Part shown: positions 1 through 12,720 of the stretch, in pieces
How the letters are laid out: the number at the start of each line of letters is the position of its first letter
How positions within the stretch are numbered: the stretch's first letter is position 1
From: Lingula anatina
Taxonomy: Eukaryota > Brachiopoda > Lingulata > Lingulida > Lingulidae
NCBI RefSeq assembly: GCF_001039355.2
Contig: NW_019774136.1
Span: 123,194 to 187,193, forward strand
DNA length: 64,000 nucleotides
Direction: 5' to 3'
Notes under the pieces: model-generated
The model's input: only the letters and a program-made list of their open reading frames with translations
Database searches by the model: none
Told to the model about the DNA's origin: nothing
Position numbers and translations under genes: made by a program

Positions 1-432
1 GCAGGGGATGCGCCCGTCAAGTGCCTTGGGCACTTAATTTTGTGGGATTGGCGTGTTTGTTTCTTAAACTCTTTCACTAACTATACGCGCTAAGAAAAGC
101 AGAGATCAGTACTGGTGTTTTTATTGCAAAGAAAATGACACAGGTTATCCAATGACTTGGGACAATAAACAGTACGATAATCTGTGGAGAGAAGCAGATT
201 ATAACCCAGACATTTTCTGAAACAATGATGTGAAGTTTTGTGCCCTTAACGTTACTTCTCTGGACCCTAGACTTGAAAAAGTTCCCCAATAACGTCAAGC
301 TATTTTCGACGTGGTAGACAAAAATCTGGTGCAAATATATATATATAAGATGGATATTTTCACACTCAGTGGTACTTCCTTTAATATATCCTTTATATCC
401 TTACTGATAATTTAACCAATTTGGCTAAAATT
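1..432 (+). pseudogene. 3' remnant of a somatomedin-B-like gene: end of exon 3 plus 3' flank
   Basis: Bases 1-80 encode the last residues of the third exon of the somatomedin-B-like gene family, including the hydrophobic C-terminal tail and stop. The rest is its 3' untranslated region and flank. The whole piece matches 916-1347 with only a few substitutions, so it is the distal part of a 915-bp tandem duplication cut by the window edge. An AATAAA at 164-169 is the probable polyadenylation signal. No exon 1 or 2 is present. Whether this piece belongs to a longer intact gene outside the window cannot be seen. Confidence 0.75.
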
Positions 433-995
433 CATGCCAAGAGAAGGACCCGGGATGTTTGTTACCCTTGACCGGCTTCGTCAACATGCAGTTCATTCTG
501 ACCCTGAAACTAACCCCAAAACAAAGCTGGCAAGACTTGGTTGTCTTGTTCGAAGCATGCATCTCGATCAGTTTATTCACGACCCAGTCCTCGCTCTACA
601 TCGACCCCTTACATGAAGGGATGTATGGTGATACCTTAAAAACAGGATGCGGCACCCCGTCGTTCCATGGAGAATACACCCTTGTTCGTATACCAGTTAA
701 ACTGGCGAAACCTGTCCCCCGCATCCCTGACGGCTTGCGTTGGTTCGAACGATTTGAAGATCGAGTCGCGGCTTATATCCAAGACATTGGCAACCAGCTC
801 TCCATTGGCAACATACCTTTTGATGCAAGCGTCGTGTTTAATCGCACATCCAGGAACGTATCTGACGCAGCAGTGCCGACTACTTCTACTTCTGGAAACG
901 GCACGTTTGTTTGTAGCAGGGGATGCGCCCGTCAAGTGCCTTGGGCACTTAATTTTGTGGGATTGGCGTGTTTGTTTCTTAAACTCTTTCACTAA
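433..995 (+). pseudogene. Truncated exon 3 of a somatomedin-B-like gene (copy 0)
   Basis: This open frame encodes the third-exon module of the family: a Cys-containing start, the WFERF region, the NRTS glycosylation sequon and the hydrophobic C-terminal tail. It runs in frame to the stop at 993-995. The first 28 bases of the exon and the acceptor (present at 21749, 48289 and 61505) are missing. At 433 the exon is joined directly to 3' flank identical to 1320-1347. Without an acceptor or upstream exons it is probably non-functional unless it is read through. AATAAA occurs at 1079-1084. Residues resemble gene B in the first half (ISISLF) and gene A in the second half (IPFDAS). Confidence 0.8.
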
Positions 996-1488
996 CTATA
1001 CGCGCTAAGAAAAGCAGAGATCAGTACTGGTGTTTTTATTGCAAAGAAAATGACACAGGTTATCCAATGACTTGGGACAATAAACAGTACGATAATCTGT
1101 GGAGAGAAGCAGATTATAACCTAGACATTTTCTGAAACAATGATGTGAAGTTTTGTGCCCTTAACGTTACTTCTCTGGACCCTAGACTTGAAAAAGTTCC
1201 CCAATAACGTCAAGCTATTTTCGACGTGGTAGACAAAAATCTGGTGCAAATATATATATATAAGATGGATATTTTCACAGTCAGTGGTACTTCCTTTAAT
1301 ATATCCTTTATATCCTTACTGATAATTTAACCAATTTGGCTAAAATTGTTTTCATTTGAGATTATTTCTTAAAACAAACTTAAACCTGGCCTAAACAATA
1401 AGATTGTTAAATAAGATTATTGCTGTAAAATAATGATGTTAATTCAACGGTGACGATGGCGAATGTGTCATTCACAAGGTTAACAAAA

Positions 1489-3189
1489 CCTTGTGAACCT
1501 GGTTCAAGCCAATTGTCCATATCAAATAAATATTTTTAGTAATTGAGGCTACACAATAAGAATTTTTTGTGGTTGATGCTGACGCTAATGCATATTAATC
1601 AAACAAACAATACTTAGTTCAATTTTTGACTACGGGAAATTCACATTGAATTAAATAACTGATACCAAATTAAACTAGCAGTTTGCTAGCAACACTTAAA
1701 ACATGATCAGCTGCGTGTGCCAAGCTAGTGAACAAAAAGACAGTTCGCTACGGTGGCACGCGGTAGCATGGGTTCTAGCCTCTTAAAGTTATAATCCTAC
1801 CGCCGCAACAAACAATAGGGATTTTCTGACTGATGTATCCTGCTGTTTATTACACCTAGGTACAGTTAATCGTCGCTCTCGCTCTGGACCACAGAAACCG
1901 GCGTCATGGGGCTCACTCGTCTTAAGTATTGCGTTATTCCACGTAAGCTATTGTGTTTGTGCGTTTGGATTTTGAAATGATTAACACTGCTCTCCATTGT
2001 TTGTCCGCCCCTTTCTATTCACAGGACAGGGATTAAAACATTTCAAACGTTGTTAAACCGGTCTACAACGGAAACATAATTGTTACTACCACTGTAATTA
2101 AATCTCACCTCAGTTCAACCGGTCGAGGGACAATGCGTGGGGAGGCGTGTGAGAGACCATTAAAAGATTAGCGGTCTTCCTTTCATGTAGGTCCGCCATA
2201 TTTAGGTCGCGGCCTTGTTAGACCTCAGCTCTCCTCGATGGGAATGCTCCCAAACAGTTGCATTTGGTGCGCGGTCTAACCAAAAAATAAGGTATTTATG
2301 TAACGGGAAGAGGCCAAGTATTATAAAAGGCGCAGTGAATGGTGCAAATCTGATATTATTTTTAGTCATTGAATATTAAAATGAAGATCGTAATCTAATC
2401 TACAATTGTAGTCGTTTTTTCGTTCCCTTTCCTAGGAATGGCAGACTTAGGCATTTCAAGGACTTAGTGTCCACAGGACACAGTAAAAAAAAAGATAAAG
2501 AAAAAAACAGAAAAAAATTTACTGTAATGCAAATCGTCATGTCATTTGGGAAAGAAACCTGCATCTTTACCAAACAAAGCCAATCAGTAAATTCAAAGTA
2601 AGACAAAAATACGGTTTGGCAGTTATGTGGCGAACAGCACGTGTTGGACAGCTAGGACGCACAGACAAACCGACAAGAATATACACATACACTTACATTG
2701 TCTGAATATGAAAACTACCAACCTGAACACTCAGACATGGGTAATTGGTACCCTCTACTGGGGCCACAGATTGATTTTTCACAAGATATTCACAGATATG
2801 TCTTTAGACAAATAGACAATCATTTGGTTCTCTGTAATCCTTTGATGAAATCTCAAGGATGCATGATTACATGATTACTGGTAATTGTTTGCAAAGCCAA
2901 GTTCCCTTGACAGGAATCAAGACAGTTAATTTCTCTAAGTCTAACCACTTGCTCTTTTGCGACGGATAAAATTAGCCCCTTCTGAATAGCTTGTTACTTC
3001 AGCTTGAGGTTAACTGAGGAATCTTCTGTAGTAGTCCCCTACAGAGCAGGTACAATGCTATATGAACGTGTGCATTTTAATTGCTTCCATCTGGTCAAAA
3101 GTTACAGGGTGTTAATGTGGAAAATGTCCCTAATTCTGCCACACTGGTAACGGTTATCGGCCTAGAAACAAGAACAGAGTGGAGGGTAC
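1489..3189. repeat. First member of a 1.7-kb near-identical direct pair
   Basis: This 1,701-bp block is repeated at 3191-4891 with an offset of 1702 and only a handful of substitutions (for example C/T in AACACTGC). The pair is separated by a single N at 3190. I see no gene in it. Short frames here are identical in both copies and have no family resemblance. Parts resemble the 3' flanks of the other units (about 23.28-23.64 kb, 49.65-49.83 kb and 63.7-63.96 kb). Confidence 0.85.
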
Positions 3190-3190
3190 N

Positions 3191-4891
3191 CCTTGTGAAC
3201 CTGGTTCAAGCCAATTGTCCATATCAAATAAATATTTTTAGTAATTGAGGCTACACAATAAGAATTTTTTGTGGTTGATGCTGACGCTAATGCATATTAA
3301 TCAAACAAACAATACTTAGTTCAATTTTTGACTACGGGAAATTCACATTGAATTAAATAACTGATACCAAATTAAACTAGCAGTTTGCTAGCAACACTTA
3401 AAACATGATCAGCTGCGTGTGCCAAGCTAGTGAACAAAAAGACAGTTCGCTACGGTGGCACGCGGTAGCATGGGTTCTAGCCTCTTAAAGTTATAATCCT
3501 ACCGCCGCAACAAACAATAGGGATTTTCTGACTGATGTATCCTGCTGTTTATTACACCTAGGTACAGTTAATCGTCGCTCTCGCTCTGGACCACAGAAAC
3601 CGGCGTCATGGGGCTCACTCGTCTTAAGTATTGCGTTATTCCACGTAAGCTATTGTGTTTGTGCGTTTGGATTTTGAAATGATTAATACTGCTCTCCATT
3701 GTTTGTCCGCCCCTTTCTATTCACAGGACAGGGATTAAAACATTTCAAACGTTGTTAAACCGGTCTACAACGGAAACATAATTGTTACTACCACTGTAAT
3801 TAAATCTCACCTCAGTTCAACCGGTCGAGGGACAATGCGTGGGGAGGCGTGTGAGAGACCATTAAAAGATTAGCGGTCTTCCTTTCATGTAGGTCCGCCA
3901 TATTTAGGTCGCGGCCTTGTTAGACCTCAGCTCTCCTCGATGGGAATGCTCCCAAACAGTTGCATTTGGTGCGCGGTCTAACCAAAAAATAAGGTATTTA
4001 TGTAACGGGAAGAGGCCAAGTATTATAAAAGGCGCAGTGAATGGTGCAAATCTGATATTATTTTTAGTCATTGAATATTAAAATGAAGATCGTAATCTAA
4101 TCTACAATTGTAGTCGTTTTTTCGTTCCCTTTCCTAGGAATGGCAGACTTAGGCATTTCAAGGACTTAGTGTCCACAGGACACAGTAAAAAAAAAGATAA
4201 AGAAAAAAACAGAAAAAAATTTACTGTAATGCAAATCGTCATGTCATTTGGGAAAGAAACCTGCATCTTTACCAAACAAAGCCAATCAGTAAATTCAAAG
4301 TAAGACAAAAATACGGTTTGGCAGTTATGTGGCGAACAGCACGTGTTGGACAGCTAGGACGCACAGACAAACCGACAAGAATATACACATACACTTACAT
4401 TGTCTGAATATGAAAACTACCAACCTGAACACTCAGACATGGGTAATTGGTACCCTCTACTGGGGCCACAGATTGATTTTTCACAAGATATTCACAGATA
4501 TGTCTTTAGACAAATAGACAATCATTTGGTTCTCTGTAATCCTTTGATGAAATCTCAAGGATGCATGATTACATGATTACTGGTAATTGTTTGCAAAGCC
4601 AAGTTCCCTTGACAGGAATCAAGACAGTTAATTTCTCTAAGTCTAACCACTTGCTCTTTTGCGACGGATAAAATTAGCCCCTTCTGAATAGCTTGTTACT
4701 TCAGCTTGAGGTTAACTGAGGAATCTTCTGTAGTAGTCCCCTACAGAGCAGGTACAATGCTATATGAACGTGTGCATTTTAATTGCTTCCATCTGGTCAA
4801 AAGTTACAGGGTGTTAATGTGGAAAATGTCTCTAATTCTGCCACACTGGTAACGGTTATCGGCCTAGAAACAAGAACAGAGTGGAGGGTAC
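3191..4891. repeat. Second member of the 1.7-kb direct pair, probable assembly duplicate
   Basis: Nearly identical to 1489-3189. The single N immediately before it and the abrupt start inside the repeated sequence suggest two haplotypes or overlapping contigs placed end to end. No coding sequence is supported. Confidence 0.8.
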
Positions 4892-7124
4892 TTGTCAGGT
4901 TGGCTTGAGACTCATTTTACATTAATTCACTTTTGAATTTCATTATTTCTGCCTTTCATTTTTTAAACAGACACTGGTTACCTACTCAAGGAATAAAATA
5001 CTTTATCAGTATTGCTTCTGTTCAAGGATATTAGACTTTTAAATTTAGATTGAAGCTAGAAAATAACAACAACATCTTCAATCACTTTAGGTTTCTTTTC
5101 CATGATTGTTGTACATAAATGCATTTGTTAGAATACAAACCAATTAAATATCTTAAGAAGTGGCACAAATGTATTATCAATCATCATATATATCTTCTTA
5201 AAGAGTCATTCCATCAAAAAGATACCAAGCTGGATAAAAGATACCAAGTGGAGAGCAGGGGGTGGAGAGGGGCAGCCACTGCTTCTACCCCACACCCAAG
5301 GAAAATGCTTAGCATTCCAGTATGCCACTTTTACAAAATATGATTCATGAGCTTCGTTGTGTCCTCTCTCCACCCCCTCCCTCAATCCCCATTGGGATAG
5401 ATAGGTTCTTCCTTTGTCAAAAAAGACTGAATCTGAATCCACCGTGTTTCAGAAAAAAAGATGGCGCTGTATCTGCCTACCCATGCTTATTGAGGTGTCT
5501 CCGTCTGCTTTACCCTCAAGACAACTGGTACGGAGGTGCAAAGAATGACCCTAATTTCCGTAAACACCATGGTAACAAACTCTGGTATGACGCCATAGAC
5601 CAGGTTCAGGAGGCTAAGGTTCTCGCACTGTTTTCAGTTGTCCAAGTAGGTTTATTTTTTGTGAGTCTTCACCAGTCTTCACCTGTACCCAAATCCTGGA
5701 AACACCCCTCTCACTGGCCTCCTTTATAACGTAAGAAGCTGCATTGATGAGAACATAAGAACAGTTAATGCCATGTCTAACAAGGCGACGGAGCATCTCT
5801 GTATGTTCTAACTTTGGACAACCATCAACGACGATAACACTGTCTCCCTTTGCAGTGTGCATGGCAGAGTATCTTCCGGATCAAAGAAGAGCTGAAAAGA
5901 GAAGCAAATGTTTAGCATACATGTTTAAACTGAATATGTTTCACTATTAGGAAAAAAATTAAAACTCTCACCATTAGTATAACTATCCCAACTTAGAAAA
6001 AGTTTGTTCAAAAAGTTGAAAAAAAATAATCAAACCTAAAAAAGTGTTCACCAGTCACCAACCAAACACTAGAAGGACATCCCCATCTTGGATTTTCTGC
6101 AGAGCAGTTAGAGATATGGCTTTTCCAGCTAAAACTATCTTTTCTTGCAGCAAATCTTCAATAACTTCATCCAAATTTCTTTTGGCCTGGGGAAAAAAAC
6201 GAAATCTTTAATTTTCCTCACAATTTCCATATTTATTACCTTAAAGTTTCATTTTTTAAGAGAAATTGTGTAAAAGATTTCTACCAAACACTATATAAAT
6301 CACATAAATATGAAATTACAAACATTGAAGTACACAACTTATTTGCAGAGATGAATTGCCCAAGCTAAAAGACTCAAAGCCAAATATGCCAAACGGTTTT
6401 ATAGACCTATAAGAGGCATCAACTTATTTAAAAGTCATATTTGTCAAAATCAAGTTTTAATGTAACAGGCATAAATATCCAGTCTTATTGAAATTCATAT
6501 CTGGACCAGTGAATCCAGATTTGGGCCAGCAGATTATATGACTTCTGGTACTCTGAATGGCCAGTAACCTAGAAGTTTTTAACCTGGCAGCCATCCAGAC
6601 ATATAAAAATTTTGTATGACCACAAACAGACATGAATTTGGCTTGTTTGGAAATACATTATAGGCATTAATGGCTTGGTGGTCTTAAGACCCTGGATGTG
6701 CTTCAGCTTAAACTGTTTAGAAAAGAAAAAAAAAACTCCGAGTCTGGCATCTCACTTGGTGTATGGTTGATGTGCCACTTGAGTGCTTTGATAGCATTCC
6801 CGATACTGACTGAAATTGGCCGACACTGGGCCAAGACACTGAAGAAAAGAATAAGATTTTTTTTTTAAATGTTGCACTATTCCATAGATTTATATTCATT
6901 GTATTTTTCCATTTGATAGCTTTAGCTAAAGCCCTTCCACTACTATGTTGCTGTAATGGGCTGGCACTGCATAAGACACTAAAAATATTAACTGAATTTT
7001 TTTTTTATTTTTCTGTCCACTTGGGAGCTTTGAGAGCATTTCCCAAAGAGACTGAAACTGGCCAACCTGGGCTAGAAATATATTAAATATTAACTTATAG
7101 ATTTTTTTATCATATAAGAGATTA

Positions 7125-7407
7125 CCTGCACGAAAACGCAGCAGATGCTCCAGCACAGTAGACTACAGCAATCATACTGCAAACATGCCTCAAATCTGCT
7201 TCGATTTGGGAGCTAATAAGCATATTTGAAACATGCGTCTATCATGCTGCTAATCTACTGCACTAATGCTCCTCTCTGTACAAACCTATGCACTTTTTGG
7301 AGTAGAATTGCAGTAGGCTATACTGCATTTCTACTGCAAATATGCTCCACACCATTACTGCGTTAATGCTTCTTTGCTACTTCGATACTACTGCATTTTC
7401 GTGCGGG
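7125..7407 (+). mobile_element. 283-bp MITE, TIR CCCGCACGAAAATGCAGTAG, copy 1
   Basis: The ends are inverted repeats (CCTGCACGAAAACGCAG / CTGCATTTTCGTGCGGG) flanked by TA on both sides. It is an inverted copy of 7625-7905. It lies in an intron of EIF2B4 copy 1 and I do not see it at the matching place in copies 2 and 3, so it inserted after the units duplicated. No coding capacity. Confidence 0.75.
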
Positions 7408-7624
7408 TAGAGAGTCAAAATATGTGTCTGACTCAGTCAATTTCGGAAATTTCAACCTGGGGAAAATAATCAAACAATTACAGAAAATAGTGAAAAGATT
7501 AACTGAAAATTTAAATTTTTTGCTGTCCACTTGAGAGCTTTTAAAAAACATTCCCCAAAGAGACTGAAACAGCCCAACCTGGGATAGAAATATATTAAAT
7601 ATTATATATATATATATATATATA

Positions 7625-7905
7625 CCCGCACGAAAATGCAGTAGTATCGAAGTAGCAAAGAAGCATTAACGCAGTAGTGGTGTGGAGCATATTTGCAGTA
7701 GAAATGTAGCTTAGCCTACTGCAATTCTACTCCAAAAAGTACATAGGTTTGTACAGAGAGGAGCATTAATGCAGTAGATTAGCAGCATGATAGAAGCATG
7801 TTTCAAATATGCTAATTAGCTCCCAAATTGAAGCAGATTTGAAGCATGTTTGCAGCATGATTGCAGTATCTACTGCGCTGGAGTACCTACTTCGTTTTCG
7901 TGCGG
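7625..7905 (-). mobile_element. 281-bp MITE, same family, opposite orientation
   Basis: This matches the reverse complement of 7125-7407 along its length. It starts CCCGCACGAAAATGCAG and ends TTTTCGTGCGG, between two short (TA)n tracts. The two copies form a potential large hairpin around 7408-7624, and the sequence between and beside them (7408-7500 and about 7985-8065) is itself duplicated. Confidence 0.75.
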
Positions 7906-9629
7906 AGATATATATATATATATATATATATTAAGGATGATAACCAAGTGGGACTTTGAAAATATAGTTACTGAAATTCAAAGAGCCAAAATATGTGTCG
8001 GACTCAGTCTATTTCGGAACTTTCAACCTGGGGGAAAATAATCAAGCAATTACAGAAAATAGTGACTTCGTCAAGGTAGTTATTGTCTTACACAAAGGAA
8101 CGCATCAAGTATATAGCAAGTAGACCTGTCAGTCTTGTCCTACCTTATGGATGGCTTTATTCTGTTATCTAAATCTCTGGCTGGCTCCTTATGGGGAGGT
8201 GTGGTATAGTCACGAATGACCTGTGAAGAATTTGTAAAACATAAATGCATGCAGAGAAATCTTTTTGGATAATTTTTAACACATTAAAGTGAAAAAAGGA
8301 CGTATCTGAGTTTTCATTCTTGGTATATCTGGGATTTCACTCTGCTTTATTTATATTTCTCGTACTGTCATGTATCTATTTCATATTAATATTAAAAAAA
8401 AACAAGAGTGAGCCACTGTTCAAGAGAGACCCAATCCATACCCACCTGCTTACACCTTACGTTGGACCCACACACCACCCACTCTACATACTGTAAGCCC
8501 AGCTTTAAGATGGCGGGGTGGATAGCAACATTGTTTGAGAATCTAGAAAAAACAATAATATTACTCCTAAAATTCAAGCTGTTTACAGAATTCATCAATT
8601 ATATTTACAAGCTAGTTATATTAGCAAGCTAGTTGTTATTATTTTTGAAAAAAAAGTCTTTCGGTTGTCTTCATGCACAATTAGATTCATGGCAAAGAAA
8701 AGATTATTAAATCGTGATTTATATAAAACTATCACCTTAAACTGATAAATAATATAAATCATCACAAGTTAGCCTGAATTCAAGCCTAAATTGGTTCCTC
8801 TCTGATCACGTCGCTACACTGTATCCATGCTTATACTCACTGAATAGCCTGAGTCAGGGAGGTGTCTCTCTCAAACTGCTGGAGGTGCCTGAACTTTCCT
8901 CTCAGTGGCGGCCCTCTGGGGCCCCTGTTGTCCTTCTAATTTCTTGGCACATTTCTTTTGTGTGGCTGCATCGTCAACCTTGAGATGGTCAGTGACACGG
9001 ATAACATTTTTCCTTTGTACTGCCGTTTTTTTTTTTTTTTTTTTTTTTTGGCCTTCAACAGAATTTAACCATCAACATAAGTATTTTCATTATACTTTTT
9101 TCACATTTCTTTAAGAAATCATTTTTTTAATTACATACTTTTCAATGAATTTAAATTAAAGAAATATGATAAGCTTGACTGCCATCGCACTATATAAATA
9201 GATTAAACTATATAAATGGATTTTTTTGTAAATTGAAGAAAAATTCTCTACATCCAATACTTACCTAGAGAGGTCTAAAAATAATAATAGTAAACTGGCA
9301 CAATTTACCATTTTAGTGCTCTCTTGTCTGCCCTTAACTGTGCTTTTGACATTTAAGGAACATTTGGGTCTGTGGATTTTTGCTGACCTTTAACCTGACC
9401 TTGAATTTTACCCTGACCTTGACCTTTACATTTCTGGTATCCCTGAGACCCAGTTGATGATTCACTCAAGGTTAGTTTGTTTTATGATTTAATCATTTGC
9501 TACACTTTTGGGTGTATTTATCTTGTCCTTTTTACCACCGCAGGTTTCCCTTGGTAGTCTTGACCTTGGTGAGTTTGACCTTCAGTTATCCCAGCCTTAT
9601 CTGCCATCATGAACCTGCAAAAGAAGAAG

Positions 9630-9647
<18 letters not shown>

Positions 9648-9697
<50 letters not shown>
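9648..9697. repeat. (TA)n microsatellite after a poly-A run
   Basis: A long perfect AT/TA dinucleotide tract preceded by about 20 A. Nothing else is visible in it. Confidence 0.95.
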
Positions 9698-9701
<4 letters not shown>

Positions 9702-12700
9702 GGTTTAAGATAGCATTAACAAAGCAGTTTATATCATTTTAAACAAACTACATGAAGCACTGTTTCAGCCTTTCATTTCATTAATTCTTTATAATACATA
9801 ATGATAAAAAAAAAATCTCAAAATAAATTTACATTTCAACTTTAATTCAGGTTCAAGTTGTTGTTATTAATCATAACTTTAACATAACAGTTACTTTTTA
9901 ATAATTAACATATATCATGAGAATATTCTGTCCGTCGCTTTCCATACTTTAAATTTCCAGTAAAATGAATCATGATTTGGTGTTTATATGAATGTCATTT
10001 TTTAAGATATTGGCAATAGTACTGAAATGTAATTAGTCTGTGGTGTGCATGCAGTTTTAACCCTTGATTTCTTTGCAGCGTTTTGTGGATAAAACATGTT
10101 CATTTTGACCAAAAAAAAAAAAATCCCCTGGGGTAAACCACAGTTTTCATTTACTTACCAATGATTCATGAATCTGTTCCGATGTTTACACTTAGCCATT
10201 TTTTTAATGTAATAATCTGTTAAGAGTGGGTAACCATGTATGGCAACCACAGATTTCAGAATAATTGCGATAACCTCCCATTTAGTGGGCTTAAATGTCC
10301 GTCCTGCCAGCTACAAGCTGTAAAGGGGTAATTAACTTTCGTGCCTGCTGGGCTGACAGCTATTAAGCGTGACCCCCCCCCCCCCCCCCCAGGGAGTTAG
10401 GTCGATCTAGTTTGATCGATCATATATCTGGGAATGGTGTCTATAACTGCATGCCCATAGATCTAGATCGACCTAACTCCCTGGGGGTTCACGCTAAACT
10501 GATGTCAGCCGAGCGCGCACGGTAGTTGATGACCCTCTTATAGCTTTAAGTAGGCGGGACGGACGGCTTTTAGAAGGCGAGCCGGCTAAGCTGACAGTAA
10601 TCTAGTGATAATCTATGTATTGTCCTACCCGGACCTATCTGTAGTCTGAAGTTATCTGTCAACCCCTTAAAATAGATGCATTTTTCTTTATATGATTAAT
10701 ATATCAAAAACGTGTATGTTTGTTGATTATTATTATAATATCACTGCTTACCTGTACCTTCTAAACATATCATATTGAAGTTGTTAATTTTTACAAATGT
10801 GTACCCTGGTTTGTCGACCTTAAAGGATATGGACAGATTTGTGATTTATCCGAAGTCTGTTTTTGACGACATCTAAATATTAACTGTTATTAGTGCGAAA
10901 GGGTGAGAAATTCTCAAGAATAAGATTTATCATTTTATTAGATTTATATCACCTTTAATGAATTTTGTAAATTATATATATGGGGGGGGGGGGCACTGAC
11001 AGTCATGCAATCGCAATAGAAGCTCTTGAGCAAAGGGTAGAAACTGGATATTACTAAAATGTTTTCACCAACGCTGCATAAATTTAACAAATCACCATAA
11101 TGTGAGTATGAAGGTTGAAAACCCCAAGGTAGGCTCTGTTAGAGAGTAAGTACCTACATTTTGTAAGAACTTTTGTGCCGTGATAAGAGGAAAAGAGCGG
11201 AGTTTATGGCCAAGACGAGCAAAGCCCATCTAAATTTATACATTTTCTGACACCAATATATCGTCAACAATTTAAAGGGCGCTTGATCCCTTATGTATTT
11301 AACCCCCTTAATATCACTTTACATATCCATACAGGTTTGACTGCTAAAGCACTTCTACTAGTGAGTAAATGAACCTTTGAAAATCGCCATATCGCATTTC
11401 TTTGATAGTTAGAATGACAGGCATTTTTTAAATGAGGAACACAGTTGCAAAGGATTCACAGAAAATGTTTTGGCGGAGACCAGGGATATTCCAAAAATGC
11501 TGAAATCCCGTTGATCGCATTTCAGTACATCATTTTATCTGTCAATTCATCCGTTGACAGTGAACATAAAAATACTAGCACATTTCATGTGTTCCACAGC
11601 TCGATTTTTATCTTTTCTTTCTATCAGAGTTTAGATCAGTGATATTTAAGTGATAATTGATGAATCTCTGCGTCTACGGTTGCAAACGCGATATGCCTAT
11701 GATGTATTCTATTGTGTCTTAGCTTTGGAAATCAGACAAACCTGAACCACATTGAGAAGACTGTGGTTGAATTATAACCAGTGGATGGATCTTTTCTTTG
11801 CACATAATGAAGTCTGGCGCTGCATGCAGCAACCCGATGCTGCTCTTTACAGTGTCTCTTGGGACACTTTATAATAATCTTTAGCTCCATCGAGTTGTTA
11901 TTCGACAATCTTTTATCATTCCAAATTATTTGATAAGGCATCAGTTTCCATCCTTTCACTGCTAGCGAGCAACATGATGCAATTTGCCCACACTGAAAAT
12001 CCCAAAACACCAATACCCAACTTCACACAACTAAATGTAATGATTACACAAGGAGAGTGCCGCGTAGAACGATAGAACGGTACAACCCTTTTCAGGTGCA
12101 CAACAATTAAAATACCTCAAACGCTATGACACATATGGTGACACAACTTTGTCACAGAGTAGTCCTATTTGCACCTTTATATATTAGGTGTTTAATGTTT
12201 CCGGCGACCGCAAAACGTTTGAGATAAGAATATAATGTACAATAACGGAAATCCATTACCAGGCCCGTTGCCAGGGAGGTTCGGGGAGGGGGGGGTTAGA
12301 AAGAAACGCCCTTTTGCCGGGAAAAAGTCCATTCTTGATAAAATTTGATACAGGATAAAAAGGGTTCATTGTTAAAAGGTCCATTTTTTTTCAGAAAATG
12401 AACCAGCCTTTCGAAACTGCTGTCTGCTGGCCTGACAACCCTGTTGAAATCACGTCTTTTTTTTTTTTTTTTGTCTTTAATATCTTTTCCTATTTGTTTT
12501 CATTTTCCACAGTTGCAGGGTCATGATTACTCCTTTGGCTTCTGTAAAAAAACACACCAATAGTCCCCTCTTGAAAGTCGAATTTTGACTAGCTGTATCA
12601 TAGTTCTAAATTGTACTAAAGGTTACCGTTCGCCCTCTGCAATACCAAAAAAAAAATGTTGGGCTCTATTTAAAAATAAATCTAAAACACATTTGTACAT

Positions 12701-12720
12701 GATTAATAAGATGAGCACAT
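9698..12720. other. Shared upstream region between EIF2B4 copy 1 and gene A
   Basis: I see no supported gene here. Blocks align with about 39.6-43.5 kb of unit 2 and 57.0-60.6 kb of unit 3. It includes a truncated piggyBac-type MITE at about 10.09-10.28 kb, a foldback element at about 10.29-10.58 kb, and a block (about 11.3-12.1 kb) whose counterparts in units 2 and 3 hold an open frame of about 140 codons. In this unit that frame is broken, which argues against coding. Confidence 0.6.
10286..10575. mobile_element. Palindromic foldback element
   Basis: The left arm (TTAAATGTCCGTCCTGCC, then AGGGAGTTAGGTCGATCT) is mirrored by the right arm (AGATCGACCTAACTCCCT, then GGCGGGACGGAC). The centre is near 10,430 and a poly-C run sits in the left arm. 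Related sequence recurs at 60,631-60,720 just after an assembly N. No coding capacity. The transposon class is unknown. Confidence 0.55.

Larger units (their letters stand above)
1..1347. repeat. 915-bp tandem duplication of exon 3 plus 3' flank
   Basis: Bases 1-432 repeat at 916-1347 with a 915-bp period. The junction at 432/433 joins 3' flank (ending AAAATT) to the middle of exon 3 (CATGCC). Intact exons read GCATTCATGCC there, so the trinucleotide ATT is shared by both parents, as in microhomology-mediated joining. At least two substitutions separate the two repeats, so this is not a simple exact assembly echo. Confidence 0.8.
5487..9614 (-). pseudogene. EIF2B4: EIF2B4-like pseudogene, copy 1 (eIF2B delta subunit)
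   Basis: The minus strand carries successive exons matching the eIF2B delta subunit, the regulatory subunit of the cytoplasmic guanine-nucleotide exchange factor for eIF2. In transcript order: start exon 9536-9614 (MMADKAG), Lys-rich exon about 9310-9470, about 8838-9010 (KLEGQQGPQ), 8446-8545 (HPAILKLGLQY), 8144-8220 (VIRDYTTPP), 6736-6838 (LAQCRPISVS), 6059-6186 (QEKIVLAGKAIS), 5715-5891 (VRHGINCSYVLIN) and last exon 5487 to about 5633 (TSVPVVLRV). Splice phases fit: 77, 103 and 128 bp with matching junctions. It is disabled. A 5-bp deletion shifts the frame in the 5715-5891 exon, the donor of 6736-6838 is lost, and the exon encoding CCETY is absent. Introns are kept, so it arose by DNA duplication. 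Family assignment is secure; loss of function is inferred from the lesions. Confidence 0.88.

Noticed and set aside
2627-2815. Short frames repeated at 4,329-4,517 and 2,400-2,606 / 4,102-4,308
   Set aside because: They are identical only because the DNA block is duplicated. Composition is low-complexity and no family resemblance is seen.
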